Part shown: positions 1 through 5,974 of the stretch, in pieces
Position numbering within the stretch: position 1 is the stretch's first letter
How the letters are laid out: every line of letters starts with the position of its first letter
Source of the DNA: Bacteroidota bacterium
Lineage (GTDB): Bacteria; Bacteroidota; Bacteroidia; Bacteroidales; 4484-276
Assembly (NCBI GenBank): GCA_013203545.1
Contig: JABMQA010001071.1
Coordinates: 1 to 6,140 of the forward strand
Length of the DNA: 6,140 nt
Direction: 5' to 3'
Notes under the pieces: generated by a model
Database searches by the model: none
What the model saw: the letters and a program-made list of their open reading frames with translations, nothing else
What the model was told of the DNA's origin: nothing
Program-made: the position numbers and the translations under genes

Positions 1-24
1 TTACTATTTTGTATGGTTGTTCTT

Positions 25-93
25 ATTACTGATTACTGATTACCGATCACTTCTTACTCCTACTTCCTACTTCCTACTTATTACTTCCTGCTT
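25..93. repeat. Tandem heptamer array (about 10 units)
   Basis: The stretch reads as consecutive 7-nt units ATTACTG, ATTACTG, ATTACCG, ATCACTT, then a 6-nt unit CTTACT, then CCTACTT three times, ATTACTT and CCTGCTT. The consensus is roughly (A/C)(T/C)TACT(T/G). Phase holds across 69 nt except for the single one-base-short unit. It lies wholly in non-coding DNA about 100 bp upstream of the deacetylase-like gene. The period is seen directly; I know of no assigned function. Confidence 0.8.
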
Positions 94-167
94 CTACATA
101 GAACATCCTTTGAATTGCTGGTTTTAAGTTTTGGTTTAATATGCAATTATCCACTGGAAAATATAGT

Positions 168-175
168 TACTTTTG
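168..175 (+). promoter_or_regulatory. Putative -7 promoter element (TACTTTTG)
   Basis: TACTTTTG matches the Bacteroidota -7 consensus TAnnTTTG and lies 17 nt before the ATG at 193, which would give a leader of only about 10 nt. No TTTG is found at the expected 19-21 nt upstream, so only half of the promoter is supported. Confidence 0.4.
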
Positions 176-192
176 TCCCAACAACAGGTTAA

Positions 193-1521
193 ATGATGGT
201 ACTGATTTATACGCATAAAATTACCAAACGGATTCAGTATATTTTCAAATTCTACTTTGGGCAATTGCTTGGATTGGAATTTAAATTTACCTCCGACATC
301 GAATTCTTCAAAGCATCCCAAGGCATTAAAATCAGTTATGCACGAAAGCCAATCATTGGAAACGAAATTTTTTTTAATTGTGCAGGATTGTTATTCGAAA
401 CAGGCGTTGAGGGACAGGAACTTGGATTCTTCAAATATGACGGTCAAACGGTTTTTTATCCGGTTTATGACAAAAGTTCTGCTTTACCTTATGATATGTT
501 TGCCGCAGCCTTTTTCCTGTTAACCAGATATGAGGAGTACCTGCCCTATATGCGGGATAAATTTGGAAGGTTCGATGCAAAGGAAAGTGTTTCGTTTAAA
601 CAGGGTTTTTTACATCTTCCGGTTGTGAATTTATGGGCAGAAAAGTTAAAGAAGATCATTAAGGAACGGTATAAGAATGTTCAGTTTGTGGAAAGAAAAT
701 TTAATTTCACGCCTACCATTGATATTGACTCGGCCTATTCCTACAGGCTAAAAGGTACCGTGAGAACTGCCGGTGGTTTCTTAAAAGCACTGATGAAGTT
801 TGACTTTAAAGAAATCCTGGAAAGGTTCCAGGTAATAACCGGATTGATAAAGGATCCGTTTGATACGTATGATCTCCAACTCAGGCTGCAAAAGCAATAC
901 GATCTAAGGCCCATCTATTTTATCCTGCTGGGTGACTACGGAAAATTTGATAAAAATATACCCGCCAGCAGCAGGCAATTCCAAACCCTGATCAAGTCGT
1001 TGGCCGATTATGCTGAGGTGGGCATTCATCCATCCTTCGACTCCAACCGGAATAATGAAAAGTTGAAGGTGGAAATCGAACGGCTATCGAAAATTCTGAA
1101 CCGCGAAATAACCAGGAGCCGGCAGCACTTTCTCATGCTGAATTTCCCACATTCCTACCGTAACCTCATCAACCTGGATATTACAGACGATTACACAATG
1201 GGCTATGCCTCTGAGCCGGGATTTCGGGCCGGTACATGCGACAGTTACTTTTTTTATGATCTGGACCTCGAAACCGCAACCAAATTAAAAATCCATCCTT
1301 TTACTGTAATGGAGGGCACCTATAAAGATTATTTGTACTTAGGGGCAGAAGAGTCGTTAACGAGGATTAAAAAACTCATCGACCAGGTAAAAGCCGTCGA
1401 TGGCACCTTTATCAGCTTGTGGCACAATGAGTCGTTGAGTAATTCCAAACGCTGGATAGGATGGCAAAAAGTGTATGAGGAGATGATTAAGTATGCGTTG
1501 GCAGAGGGTAGGAATGTGTAG
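193..1521 (+). CDS. Polysaccharide-deacetylase-like (NodB-fold) protein
   Basis: The 442-aa product has an N-terminal region (about 1-165, with the motif TRYEEYLP at 111-118) that resembles the DUF7033-type domain found ahead of deacetylase domains in Bacteroidota. A NodB-like barrel follows. Motif 1 is TPTIDIDS (D177, D179), motif 2 is VGIHPS (H279), a later block is GFRAGT (344-348), and the last is SLWHN (H411). Known family members remove N- or O-acetyl groups from cell-wall or surface glycans. The second Asp of TFDD and the second His of HxxxH are not in their usual places, so activity is uncertain. There is no signal peptide, suggesting a cytoplasmic protein. ATGs at 193 and 196 are both possible; there is no Shine-Dalgarno. 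The fold is fairly sure and the substrate unknown. Confidence 0.82.
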   Translation: MMVLIYTHKITKRIQYIFKFYFGQLLGLEFKFTSDIEFFKASQGIKISYARKPIIGNEIFFNCAGLLFETGVEGQELGFFKYDGQTVFYPVYDKSSALPYDMFAAAFFLLTRYEEYLPYMRDKFGRFDAKESVSFKQGFLHLPVVNLWAEKLKKIIKERYKNVQFVERKFNFTPTIDIDSAYSYRLKGTVRTAGGFLKALMKFDFKEILERFQVITGLIKDPFDTYDLQLRLQKQYDLRPIYFILLGDYGKFDKNIPASSRQFQTLIKSLADYAEVGIHPSFDSNRNNEKLKVEIERLSKILNREITRSRQHFLMLNFPHSYRNLINLDITDDYTMGYASEPGFRAGTCDSYFFYDLDLETATKLKIHPFTVMEGTYKDYLYLGAEESLTRIKKLIDQVKAVDGTFISLWHNESLSNSKRWIGWQKVYEEMIKYALAEGRNV

Positions 1522-1574
1522 CCGGATGTAAGCAATTTTAATACATATTAATCGTTTAAATATGAGTTAAAAAA

Positions 1575-1871
1575 ATGAACATAAAATTTAATAAAAGAAA
1601 AATAGAAACAAGCTGTATTCTAATCTCATTTGTATTAGTTGTAGTGTTAACAATATCTGCAATTTTTGCAATTGCAGATGGGCTGTTTTCTTGGGATATT
1701 TTACCTGAGAATATTGAAAAAATTGCAATTCTATTTATGAGTGCATCAGGACTTATCATTGTTGCAACATTTTTGATTAGCTTAATGGTTAACCTAAGTT
1801 TGATTTCATTGAACGTTGAGAAAATCGCTAATAAAATAAACAAACAAGAGCAAGAGGCTGATGAGAAATGA
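1575..1871 (+). CDS. Small two-helix membrane protein, unknown function
   Basis: I do not recognise this 98-aa protein. It has two clear hydrophobic segments, about residues 13-34 and 51-79, joined by a short acidic loop (DILPENIEK). A polar, charged tail (80-98) is likely helical. The positive N-terminus (KFNKRK) favours an N-in, C-in topology. The start follows a run of A residues with no Shine-Dalgarno. The gene begins 53 nt after the deacetylase-like gene, and its last 11 nt overlap the next gene, so the two are probably co-translated. The DNA is much more AT-rich than its neighbours: 17 of 60 bases are G or C at 1621-1680, against 26 of 60 at 1021-1080. Coding is supported by the coherent membrane pattern and tight coupling, but homology is untested. 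Confidence 0.65.
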   Translation: MNIKFNKRKIETSCILISFVLVVVLTISAIFAIADGLFSWDILPENIEKIAILFMSASGLIIVATFLISLMVNLSLISLNVEKIANKINKQEQEADEK

Positions 1872-2379
1872 TAATTCCAGTTTCCAAATAAGCACAAAAT
1901 CAATGGCATGGGTGTTAGTTGTCCTATTTGGTTTAATTGCCGGTATGTTTCTATTAAATGAAATTGATAAAACCAGGAAGTACAACCAGTTTTTAGAATT
2001 AAATGAAAAGACGCAGAACTCAATTATACTTGATAAATTGAGTAATTTGACTGTTGGTTTGGGCTTGAACGATACCATATCAATTGGAAAAATAAAAGAA
2101 CTATTGAATCTATTATCAGAAGATGTCACTGAAATAAATACTTGCAAAATATTAATCCCTCTTAATGAAGGGATAATGAAAATTAACAGATACAATTCAA
2201 AAGTTGAGATTGTCACTTCTTTACCTTCGAAAGAAGAACAACTAATTCAGCTTTTAAAAGATATTGAACAACACGAAGTAGAAGAACAAATATTTAGAAT
2301 TACAAAGGCAGATTATTATTTGTGGACAATGGTTAAATTAGAAAATGGCTTTTTAATTACTACAAGATATAGGAAATAG
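1861..2379 (+). CDS. Single-pass membrane protein, unknown function
   Basis: I do not recognise this 172-aa protein. A short polar N-terminus is followed by one transmembrane helix at about residues 15-33. The remaining 140 residues are soluble, rich in Leu, Ile, Lys and Glu, with likely helices around 38-62, 76-90 and 123-143. The end (144-172) looks like beta strands (FRITKADYYLWTMVKLENGFLITTRYRK region). The start overlaps the end of the upstream membrane gene by 11 nt. AGAGG lies just ahead of the ATG, an SD-like sequence unusual for this window. The base composition is equally AT-rich (16 of 60 G or C at 2101-2160). The two proteins may act as a pair at the inner membrane, which is inference from overlap and composition alone. 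Confidence 0.68.
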   Translation: MRNDNSSFQISTKSMAWVLVVLFGLIAGMFLLNEIDKTRKYNQFLELNEKTQNSIILDKLSNLTVGLGLNDTISIGKIKELLNLLSEDVTEINTCKILIPLNEGIMKINRYNSKVEIVTSLPSKEEQLIQLLKDIEQHEVEEQIFRITKADYYLWTMVKLENGFLITTRYRK

Positions 2380-2436
2380 AAGACAATAACATGCCGACAT
2401 AGCCAACCGATATCCGATACCATTTTTTGCATCTTA

Positions 2437-2477
2437 AAACATCAATCGTTAATCTTAAATCCAAAAATCAACTCAAT
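2437..2477. repeat. Degenerate heptamer array (AATCnnA-like)
   Basis: In the gap between the convergent membrane-protein gene and radC, units AAACATC, AATCGTT, AATCTTA, AATCCAA, AAATCAA and CTCAATA can be read in one phase of seven. Three central units share AATC in the same position; the outer ones are decayed. No clear hairpin-plus-U-tract terminator is visible in this 111-bp gap on either strand. Confidence 0.45.
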
Positions 2478-2490
2478 ATCCAAATGCTTT

Positions 2491-3189
2491 TTACATCATC
2501 CCCTCATCCGCAAAGCTATAGTATTTCTCCACCCCGACAATTATATGATCCAAAACCGATATTTCAAGAAGTAAGCCGGCTTCTTTGATCTTCCTGGTTA
2601 GTTTGATGTCAGCATCGCTGGGCTTGAGATGCCCGGAAGGATGGTTATGCCCAAGTATAATTCCGGAAGCGTTGTTTTCGAGGGCCAGTTTAAAGATTTT
2701 CTTGGGATCGGCAACAGTTCCTGAAATCCCTCCCTCACTGATATTTATCACCCTGATAATGTGGTTGGCCCGGTTGAGCATCAATACCACAAATTGCTCA
2801 TATTGTGCATCGCCGATGTGCATTTGCATAATTTCGAATGCATCGTTGCTGGATTGGATTTTTTTCCTTTCCAATACATCGGCCCCCCTCCTTCTGTTAC
2901 CAAGTTCCAGGGCTGCAACTATGCTGATGGCTTTGGCCTCACCAATGCCTTTGAACTTTTCCAACTCTTTTACTGACAACCTTGCCAACTCGATGAGATT
3001 GTTATCCACGCTGCCAAGTATGCGTTTGGAAAGATCAACTGCCGATTCGTCCTTTGTTCCGGAACCGATGAGTATGGCAATGAGTTCTGCATCACTCAGG
3101 ACAGACTTGCCTTTTAAGAGAAGTTTTTCCCTGGGCTTGTCGCTCTCAGCCCAATGTTTGATGGAAGTTTTTTCAGGGTATTCCCGCAT
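2491..3189 (-). CDS. radC: RadC family JAB/MPN-domain protein
   Basis: This 232-aa protein has the full length and both domains of the RadC family. The N-terminal UPF0758 region (about 1-100) includes SDAELIAILIGSGT (32-45) and a helix-hairpin-helix around FKGIGEAKA (79-87). The C-terminal JAB domain (about 110-232) carries the metal-binding motif HNHPSG (H181, H183) followed ten residues later by D194, so the HxH-x10-D ligand set is intact. An upstream Glu (E152) is available for catalysis. The family was first linked to DNA repair, but that role has been questioned, and the true substrate is not established. The start lies 95 nt beyond the rpsT stop and beyond a terminator, so the gene probably has its own promoter. 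No phage or plasmid genes are nearby, so this looks like the chromosomal housekeeping copy. Confidence 0.96.
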   Translation of the reverse strand: MREYPEKTSIKHWAESDKPREKLLLKGKSVLSDAELIAILIGSGTKDESAVDLSKRILGSVDNNLIELARLSVKELEKFKGIGEAKAISIVAALELGNRRRGADVLERKKIQSSNDAFEIMQMHIGDAQYEQFVVLMLNRANHIIRVINISEGGISGTVADPKKIFKLALENNASGIILGHNHPSGHLKPSDADIKLTRKIKEAGLLLEISVLDHIIVGVEKYYSFADEGMM

Positions 3190-3210
3190 AATTGATTGAA
3201 TTGGTTACCA

Positions 3211-3218
3211 CGAAAATA
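3211..3218 (-). promoter_or_regulatory. Possible radC -7 element (one mismatch)
   Basis: On the minus strand TATTTTCG differs from TAnnTTTG at one position and lies 21 nt before the radC ATG. It directly follows the U-tract of the rpsT terminator. No good -33 element is present at the correct spacing, so support is weak; it is listed because radC otherwise has no visible promoter beyond that terminator. Confidence 0.25.
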
Positions 3219-3219
3219 C

Positions 3220-3251
3220 AAAAAAACCCCTTCCGTTACCGAAAGAGGTTT
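3220..3251 (-). terminator. Rho-independent terminator of rpsT
   Basis: Read on the minus strand, AAACCUCUUUC (3251-3241) pairs with GGAAGGGGUUU (3234-3224) to give 11 pairs including two G-U wobbles. A further G-C pair closes a GUAA loop, which is a GNRA-type tetraloop. A run of seven U residues follows (three of them in the stem base). On the plus strand the wobbles become C-A mismatches, so the signal points only in the minus direction. It starts 33 nt after the rpsT stop. Confidence 0.88.
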
Positions 3252-3283
3252 GATATTATTTTTTAACGAATGCAGGCAAAGTA

Positions 3284-3538
3284 CTACGCCAGTGCATTCA
3301 GTTTTTTCGTAAGCTTCGATTTTAAGTTGGCAGCTTTGTTTTTATGAATAACCGACCGCTTTGCATTTTTATCGATCAAAGAAACGATTTTTGGTAATTG
3401 CTCGCTGGCCTGTTCCTTGTCGCTAAGGCTTCTGAATTTTTTTAATGCATTACGCATCGTTCTTGCGTAGTAGCGGTTTAACAACTGTCTGGTATTATTT
3501 GACCTGATTCGCTTTAATGCTGATTTATGATTAGCCAT
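3284..3538 (-). CDS. rpsT: 30S ribosomal protein S20
   Basis: The 84-aa, strongly basic protein begins MANHKSALKRIRSN, the hallmark N-terminus of bacterial S20, and has the family's usual length and all-helical character. Later recognisable parts are ARTMRNALKKF (25-35), LIDKNAKRSVIHKNKAANLKS (roughly 53-73) and a basic C-terminal LKSKLTKKLNALA. S20 binds 16S rRNA early in 30S assembly, near the bottom of the body. The stop is TAG. A full promoter upstream (3586-3616) and an intrinsic terminator downstream (3220-3251) make it a probable single-gene transcription unit. There is no Shine-Dalgarno ahead of the ATG, as is common in Bacteroidota ribosomal-protein genes. Confidence 0.99.
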   Translation of the reverse strand: MANHKSALKRIRSNNTRQLLNRYYARTMRNALKKFRSLSDKEQASEQLPKIVSLIDKNAKRSVIHKNKAANLKSKLTKKLNALA

Positions 3539-3585
3539 TGTTTTCTACAAAATTTATTCTTACTGTCCTTAAAAATTTAGGGCTG

Positions 3586-3616
3586 CAAAAGTACAATAAT
3601 ATTTTAATTACACAAA
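3586..3616 (-). promoter_or_regulatory. rpsT promoter, canonical Bacteroidota type
   Basis: On the minus strand TTTG (3616-3613) and TACTTTTG (3593-3586) are separated by exactly 19 nt, matching the TTTG-N19-TAnnTTTG consensus of the Bacteroidota primary sigma factor. Transcription would begin near 3580, leaving a leader of about 40 nt before the rpsT start at 3538. It is the best promoter match in the window. Confidence 0.85.
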
Positions 3617-3638
3617 CCTGTTTTAAAAAATAATTATT

Positions 3639-4337
3639 TTATTTTTTAAGGTATCCCTCGAGAAGGCCGCTAAGTTCATCACCGGTAAATTTTTTGGCCA
3701 GGACAATTCCATCTTCATCGAGTAAAAATGTTCCAGGCAGGTTTTTAATGCCGAAAAATCTGATTTCAGGATCTTTCCAGCTATCCAGCACATAAACATT
3801 GTAAGCCCAGGGATATTTCTTTTCTTCAAGCATTTCAATCCAGGTGGTACGTACCTTATCAAGTGCGATCGAATAAACCTCGAACCCATCGCCATTCACA
3901 AATTTTTTGTCGTGATATTGTTCCCAGGCAGCTTTGTATTTTTCATTTTCGATGACACAATGCCCGCACAACGAATTCCACAATACCATTAAGGTGAGCT
4001 TTCCACGTGAATCCGACATCCTTCTGATAACGCTATCAGGATCATAAGATTCAAAATCACCCAGATCATTCCCGATTTCATTTCCCACTTCAATTTCTCC
4101 GGAACTGACAGCAGGTGCCGATTCTGGCTTGGGCTTGTTAACCTGGCTTTGAGTTGCAGCTGGTTTGTTCTCAGCCACCTGGGTATTGGCGTTGTTTGCT
4201 TGTGCCTCATTTGCAACATTTTCGGTGTTGTTAGTTTGAGCTTGTGCATCGTCTGCACTATTGTTCTGTTCGCTTGTGCACGAAATCATAAAAGCAAGAA
4301 AACCAACAATCGCTGTAAAATAGAAAAATCTCTTCAT
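3639..4337 (-). CDS. Lipoprotein with thioredoxin/TlpA-like domain
   Basis: From the ATG at 4337 the 232-aa product starts with a lipoprotein signal peptide, MKRFFYFTAIVGFLAFMISC, with the lipidated Cys at 20. A low-complexity Asn/Gln/Ala/Thr-rich linker (about 21-80) probably spans the periplasmic space or tethers the domain. A thioredoxin-fold domain follows (about 85-232): the redox motif is CGHC (C124, C127), preceded by LMVLWNSL, and the likely cis-Pro is P201 in NLPGTFLLDEDG. TlpA/ResA-like proteins exchange disulfides outside the inner membrane, for example in cytochrome c maturation; the partner here is unknown. An in-frame ATG at 4361 would add eight residues, and one at 4412 lies upstream of the likely promoter and is improbable. 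The gene is divergent from the kinase-RapZ fusion and reads towards rpsT, which has its own promoter. Confidence 0.86.
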   Translation of the reverse strand: MKRFFYFTAIVGFLAFMISCTSEQNNSADDAQAQTNNTENVANEAQANNANTQVAENKPAATQSQVNKPKPESAPAVSSGEIEVGNEIGNDLGDFESYDPDSVIRRMSDSRGKLTLMVLWNSLCGHCVIENEKYKAAWEQYHDKKFVNGDGFEVYSIALDKVRTTWIEMLEEKKYPWAYNVYVLDSWKDPEIRFFGIKNLPGTFLLDEDGIVLAKKFTGDELSGLLEGYLKK

Positions 4338-4376
4338 ATTGTAAATCGTTTTTAGTTTCATATTTCTAATAAGGTG

Positions 4377-4384
4377 CAAAAATA
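4377..4384 (-). promoter_or_regulatory. Putative -7 element of the lipoprotein gene
   Basis: On the minus strand TATTTTTG fits TAnnTTTG and lies 39 nt before the ATG at 4337. The position argues against the longer reading frame from 4412. A clear -33 element at 19-21 nt is missing; a TTTG at 4396-4393 is too close. Confidence 0.45.
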
Positions 4385-4422
4385 TAATTATCCAAATTGC
4401 TTTAAAGATCAATAAAAAATAT

Positions 4423-4450
4423 TTTAACGAAGTTTAACGGTTGTGTTAAC
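4423..4450. repeat. TTTAACG direct repeats in the divergent intergenic region
   Basis: TTTAACG occurs at 4423-4429 and again at 4433-4439, exactly one helical turn (10 bp) apart. A third related TTAAC lies at 4446-4450, and GGTT/AACC flank a 5-nt gap at 4439-4452. The cluster sits between the two divergent -7 elements, 30 to 57 nt upstream of the plus-strand one, where an operator or activator site could lie. Function is inferred from position only. Confidence 0.35.
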
Positions 4451-4479
4451 CAAATGTAAATGGAAACAGCTAATTGGCG

Positions 4480-4487
4480 TACCTTTG
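4480..4487 (+). promoter_or_regulatory. -7 promoter element of the kinase-RapZ fusion gene
   Basis: TACCTTTG is an exact TAnnTTTG match, 22 nt before the ATG at 4510, giving a leader of about 15 nt. The -33 region is poor (no TTTG at 19-21 nt), which would fit a promoter that needs an activator or is weak. Confidence 0.55.
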
Positions 4488-4509
4488 CTGATCAAACCGA
4501 TATAAAAAT

Positions 4510-5931
4510 ATGGGACAGGAAATTCAACAGGCGCTGGTAAAACTTTTTTGGGAATGGGCTGGTGAGGGGCCGGAAACCATTGAACCCCTGCCCCAATCCG
4601 GATCATACCGTAAATATTACCGCTTAAAGGGCCCACATGCAACTGCCATCGGGGCATACAATGAGGATGTACAAGAAAATTATGCATTTATTAGTCATAG
4701 CAATTTCTTTAAGAAAAAAGACCTGAATGTACCCGAAATCTTTTCATTTTCCGTAAACGGATTAACCTATCTGATGGAGGATCTGGGTAACCGGGTGGTA
4801 TTGGACCATTTGGTAGAAATAAGGGAAAAGCAAGGTTTTAATGATGAAATCAGGAACCTGTATAGAAATATCCTTGATGAACTTATCCGGTTTCAGATTG
4901 TGGCCGGCAGGGATATGGATTTTTCAAAATGCTGCCCTTTGCCTGAATCTTGCCCTCAGACCTACAAATTCGACCTCAATTATTTTAAATATGATTTTCT
5001 GAAATTCCTGAAGGTTCCGTTCGATGAAAATTTTCTTGAATTGAGTTTCACAGAATTGACCAATGCATTGATGAAAGCTCCTGACGGGTTCTTTTTGTAC
5101 CGTGATTTTCAGGCACGCAATATTATGCTTCATCAGAATAAGTTGTATTTTATCGATTACCAGGCCGGAAGGAAGGGGCCTGTGCATTATGATGTGGCAT
5201 CATTGCTTTTTCAGGCTAAGGCCGACATACCTTTTGAGGCCCGTGAAGAGCTGATAGATTATTACATCGAACAGGCCGGTAAAGTTGACCCGGACAGCGT
5301 GAAAGACTTCAGGGAACACTTTTACAATTTTGCACTTGTCAGGGTATTGCAAACCCTTGGGGCCTATGGGTTCAGAGGGCTGTTCGAAAGAAAAGCCCAT
5401 TTTATTGAAAGTATCCCCTTGGCGTTGAAGAACATTAAGTGGCTCCTGGAACAGAAAAAGGTTGATTCGTTTTCAGAACTAAAAAAATGCCTGACTTTTA
5501 TCGTGGAGGATCCGTCGATAAATCAACAGCTCTTTCCACCGTTAAATGTTCAAATCAACAGCTTTTCGTATAAACGTGGAATTCCCGTGGATCTGAGTTA
5601 CAATGGTGGTGGTTTCGTGTTTGATTGCAGGGCACTGCCCAATCCGGGAAGGCTTGAGAAATTCAGGTCATTAACCGGAATGGATGAGGAAATCATCAAA
5701 TACCTTGAGCAGTACAACGAGGTTGGTCAGTTTCTGAACCATATTTACCATTTGGTAATAAACTCAATTAAAGTGTACACTGGCCGTCGTTTCACCGGTT
5801 TAATGATTAGTTTCGGTTGTACCGGTGGCAGGCACAGGTCGGTGTATTGTGCGCAAAAGCTGGCTATGATGCTTGAATCAAACAAAGGCATCCAAATTGA
5901 AATAAGGCATCGTGAACAAGAAAAAGGCTGA
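4510..5931 (+). CDS. Fusion of AmgK-like sugar kinase (APH fold) with RapZ C-terminal domain
   Basis: The 473-aa protein joins two domains. Residues about 1-320 are an aminoglycoside-phosphotransferase-fold kinase: a nucleotide-loop-like QSGSYRKYYRL (29-39), the catalytic loop YRDFQARN (D199, N204; the usual first His is Tyr) and the metal-binding loop IDYQAGRKGPVHYDVASLL (D216). The GP..YD.ASLL pattern resembles AmgK, which phosphorylates N-acetylmuramate or GlcNAc at the anomeric position in cell-wall recycling. Residues about 347-468 match the C-terminal domain of RapZ: NSFSYKRGIP, VFDCRALPNPG, LTGMD, and the signature GCTGGRHRSV (436-445), ending with IRHRE. In E. coli this domain binds GlcN6P and the sRNA GlmZ. 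RapZ's N-terminal P-loop kinase domain is absent. No Shine-Dalgarno is visible. The domain assignment is strong; the sugar and any RNA binding are inference. Confidence 0.93.
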   Translation: MGQEIQQALVKLFWEWAGEGPETIEPLPQSGSYRKYYRLKGPHATAIGAYNEDVQENYAFISHSNFFKKKDLNVPEIFSFSVNGLTYLMEDLGNRVVLDHLVEIREKQGFNDEIRNLYRNILDELIRFQIVAGRDMDFSKCCPLPESCPQTYKFDLNYFKYDFLKFLKVPFDENFLELSFTELTNALMKAPDGFFLYRDFQARNIMLHQNKLYFIDYQAGRKGPVHYDVASLLFQAKADIPFEAREELIDYYIEQAGKVDPDSVKDFREHFYNFALVRVLQTLGAYGFRGLFERKAHFIESIPLALKNIKWLLEQKKVDSFSELKKCLTFIVEDPSINQQLFPPLNVQINSFSYKRGIPVDLSYNGGGFVFDCRALPNPGRLEKFRSLTGMDEEIIKYLEQYNEVGQFLNHIYHLVINSIKVYTGRRFTGLMISFGCTGGRHRSVYCAQKLAMMLESNKGIQIEIRHREQEKG

Positions 5932-5974
5932 TGGTGTTATATAAAATTAACCATTACTGTCCGACAAAAATTAA

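Noticed and set aside
1556..2023. 155-aa open frame on the minus strand
   Set aside because: It is antisense to the two membrane genes, and hydrophobic stretches mirror their AT-rich codons. The plus-strand pair has coupled starts and coherent topology, so this is a shadow.
2385..2425. GC-richer patch after the membrane cassette as an integron attC site
   Set aside because: No convincing pair of core sites (RYYYAAC and GTTRRRY) or folded arms could be found, and there is no integrase in the window.
2585..3199. 204-aa plus-strand open frame
   Set aside because: Lies opposite radC, whose full family motifs are intact on the minus strand.
3627..3640. AT-only palindrome AAAATAATTATTTT at the end of the lipoprotein gene as a terminator
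   Set aside because: It has no loop and no G-C pairs, so a stable RNA hairpin is unlikely; AT-rich sequence produces such palindromes by chance.
4338..4412. Longer N-terminus for the lipoprotein from the ATG at 4412
   Set aside because: It would put 25 residues ahead of a well-formed lipoprotein signal peptide and start upstream of the likely -7 element.
4510..5931. Aminoglycoside resistance kinase
   Set aside because: The fold is shared, but the GP..YD.ASLL block and the attached RapZ domain point to cell-wall sugar metabolism rather than drug resistance.
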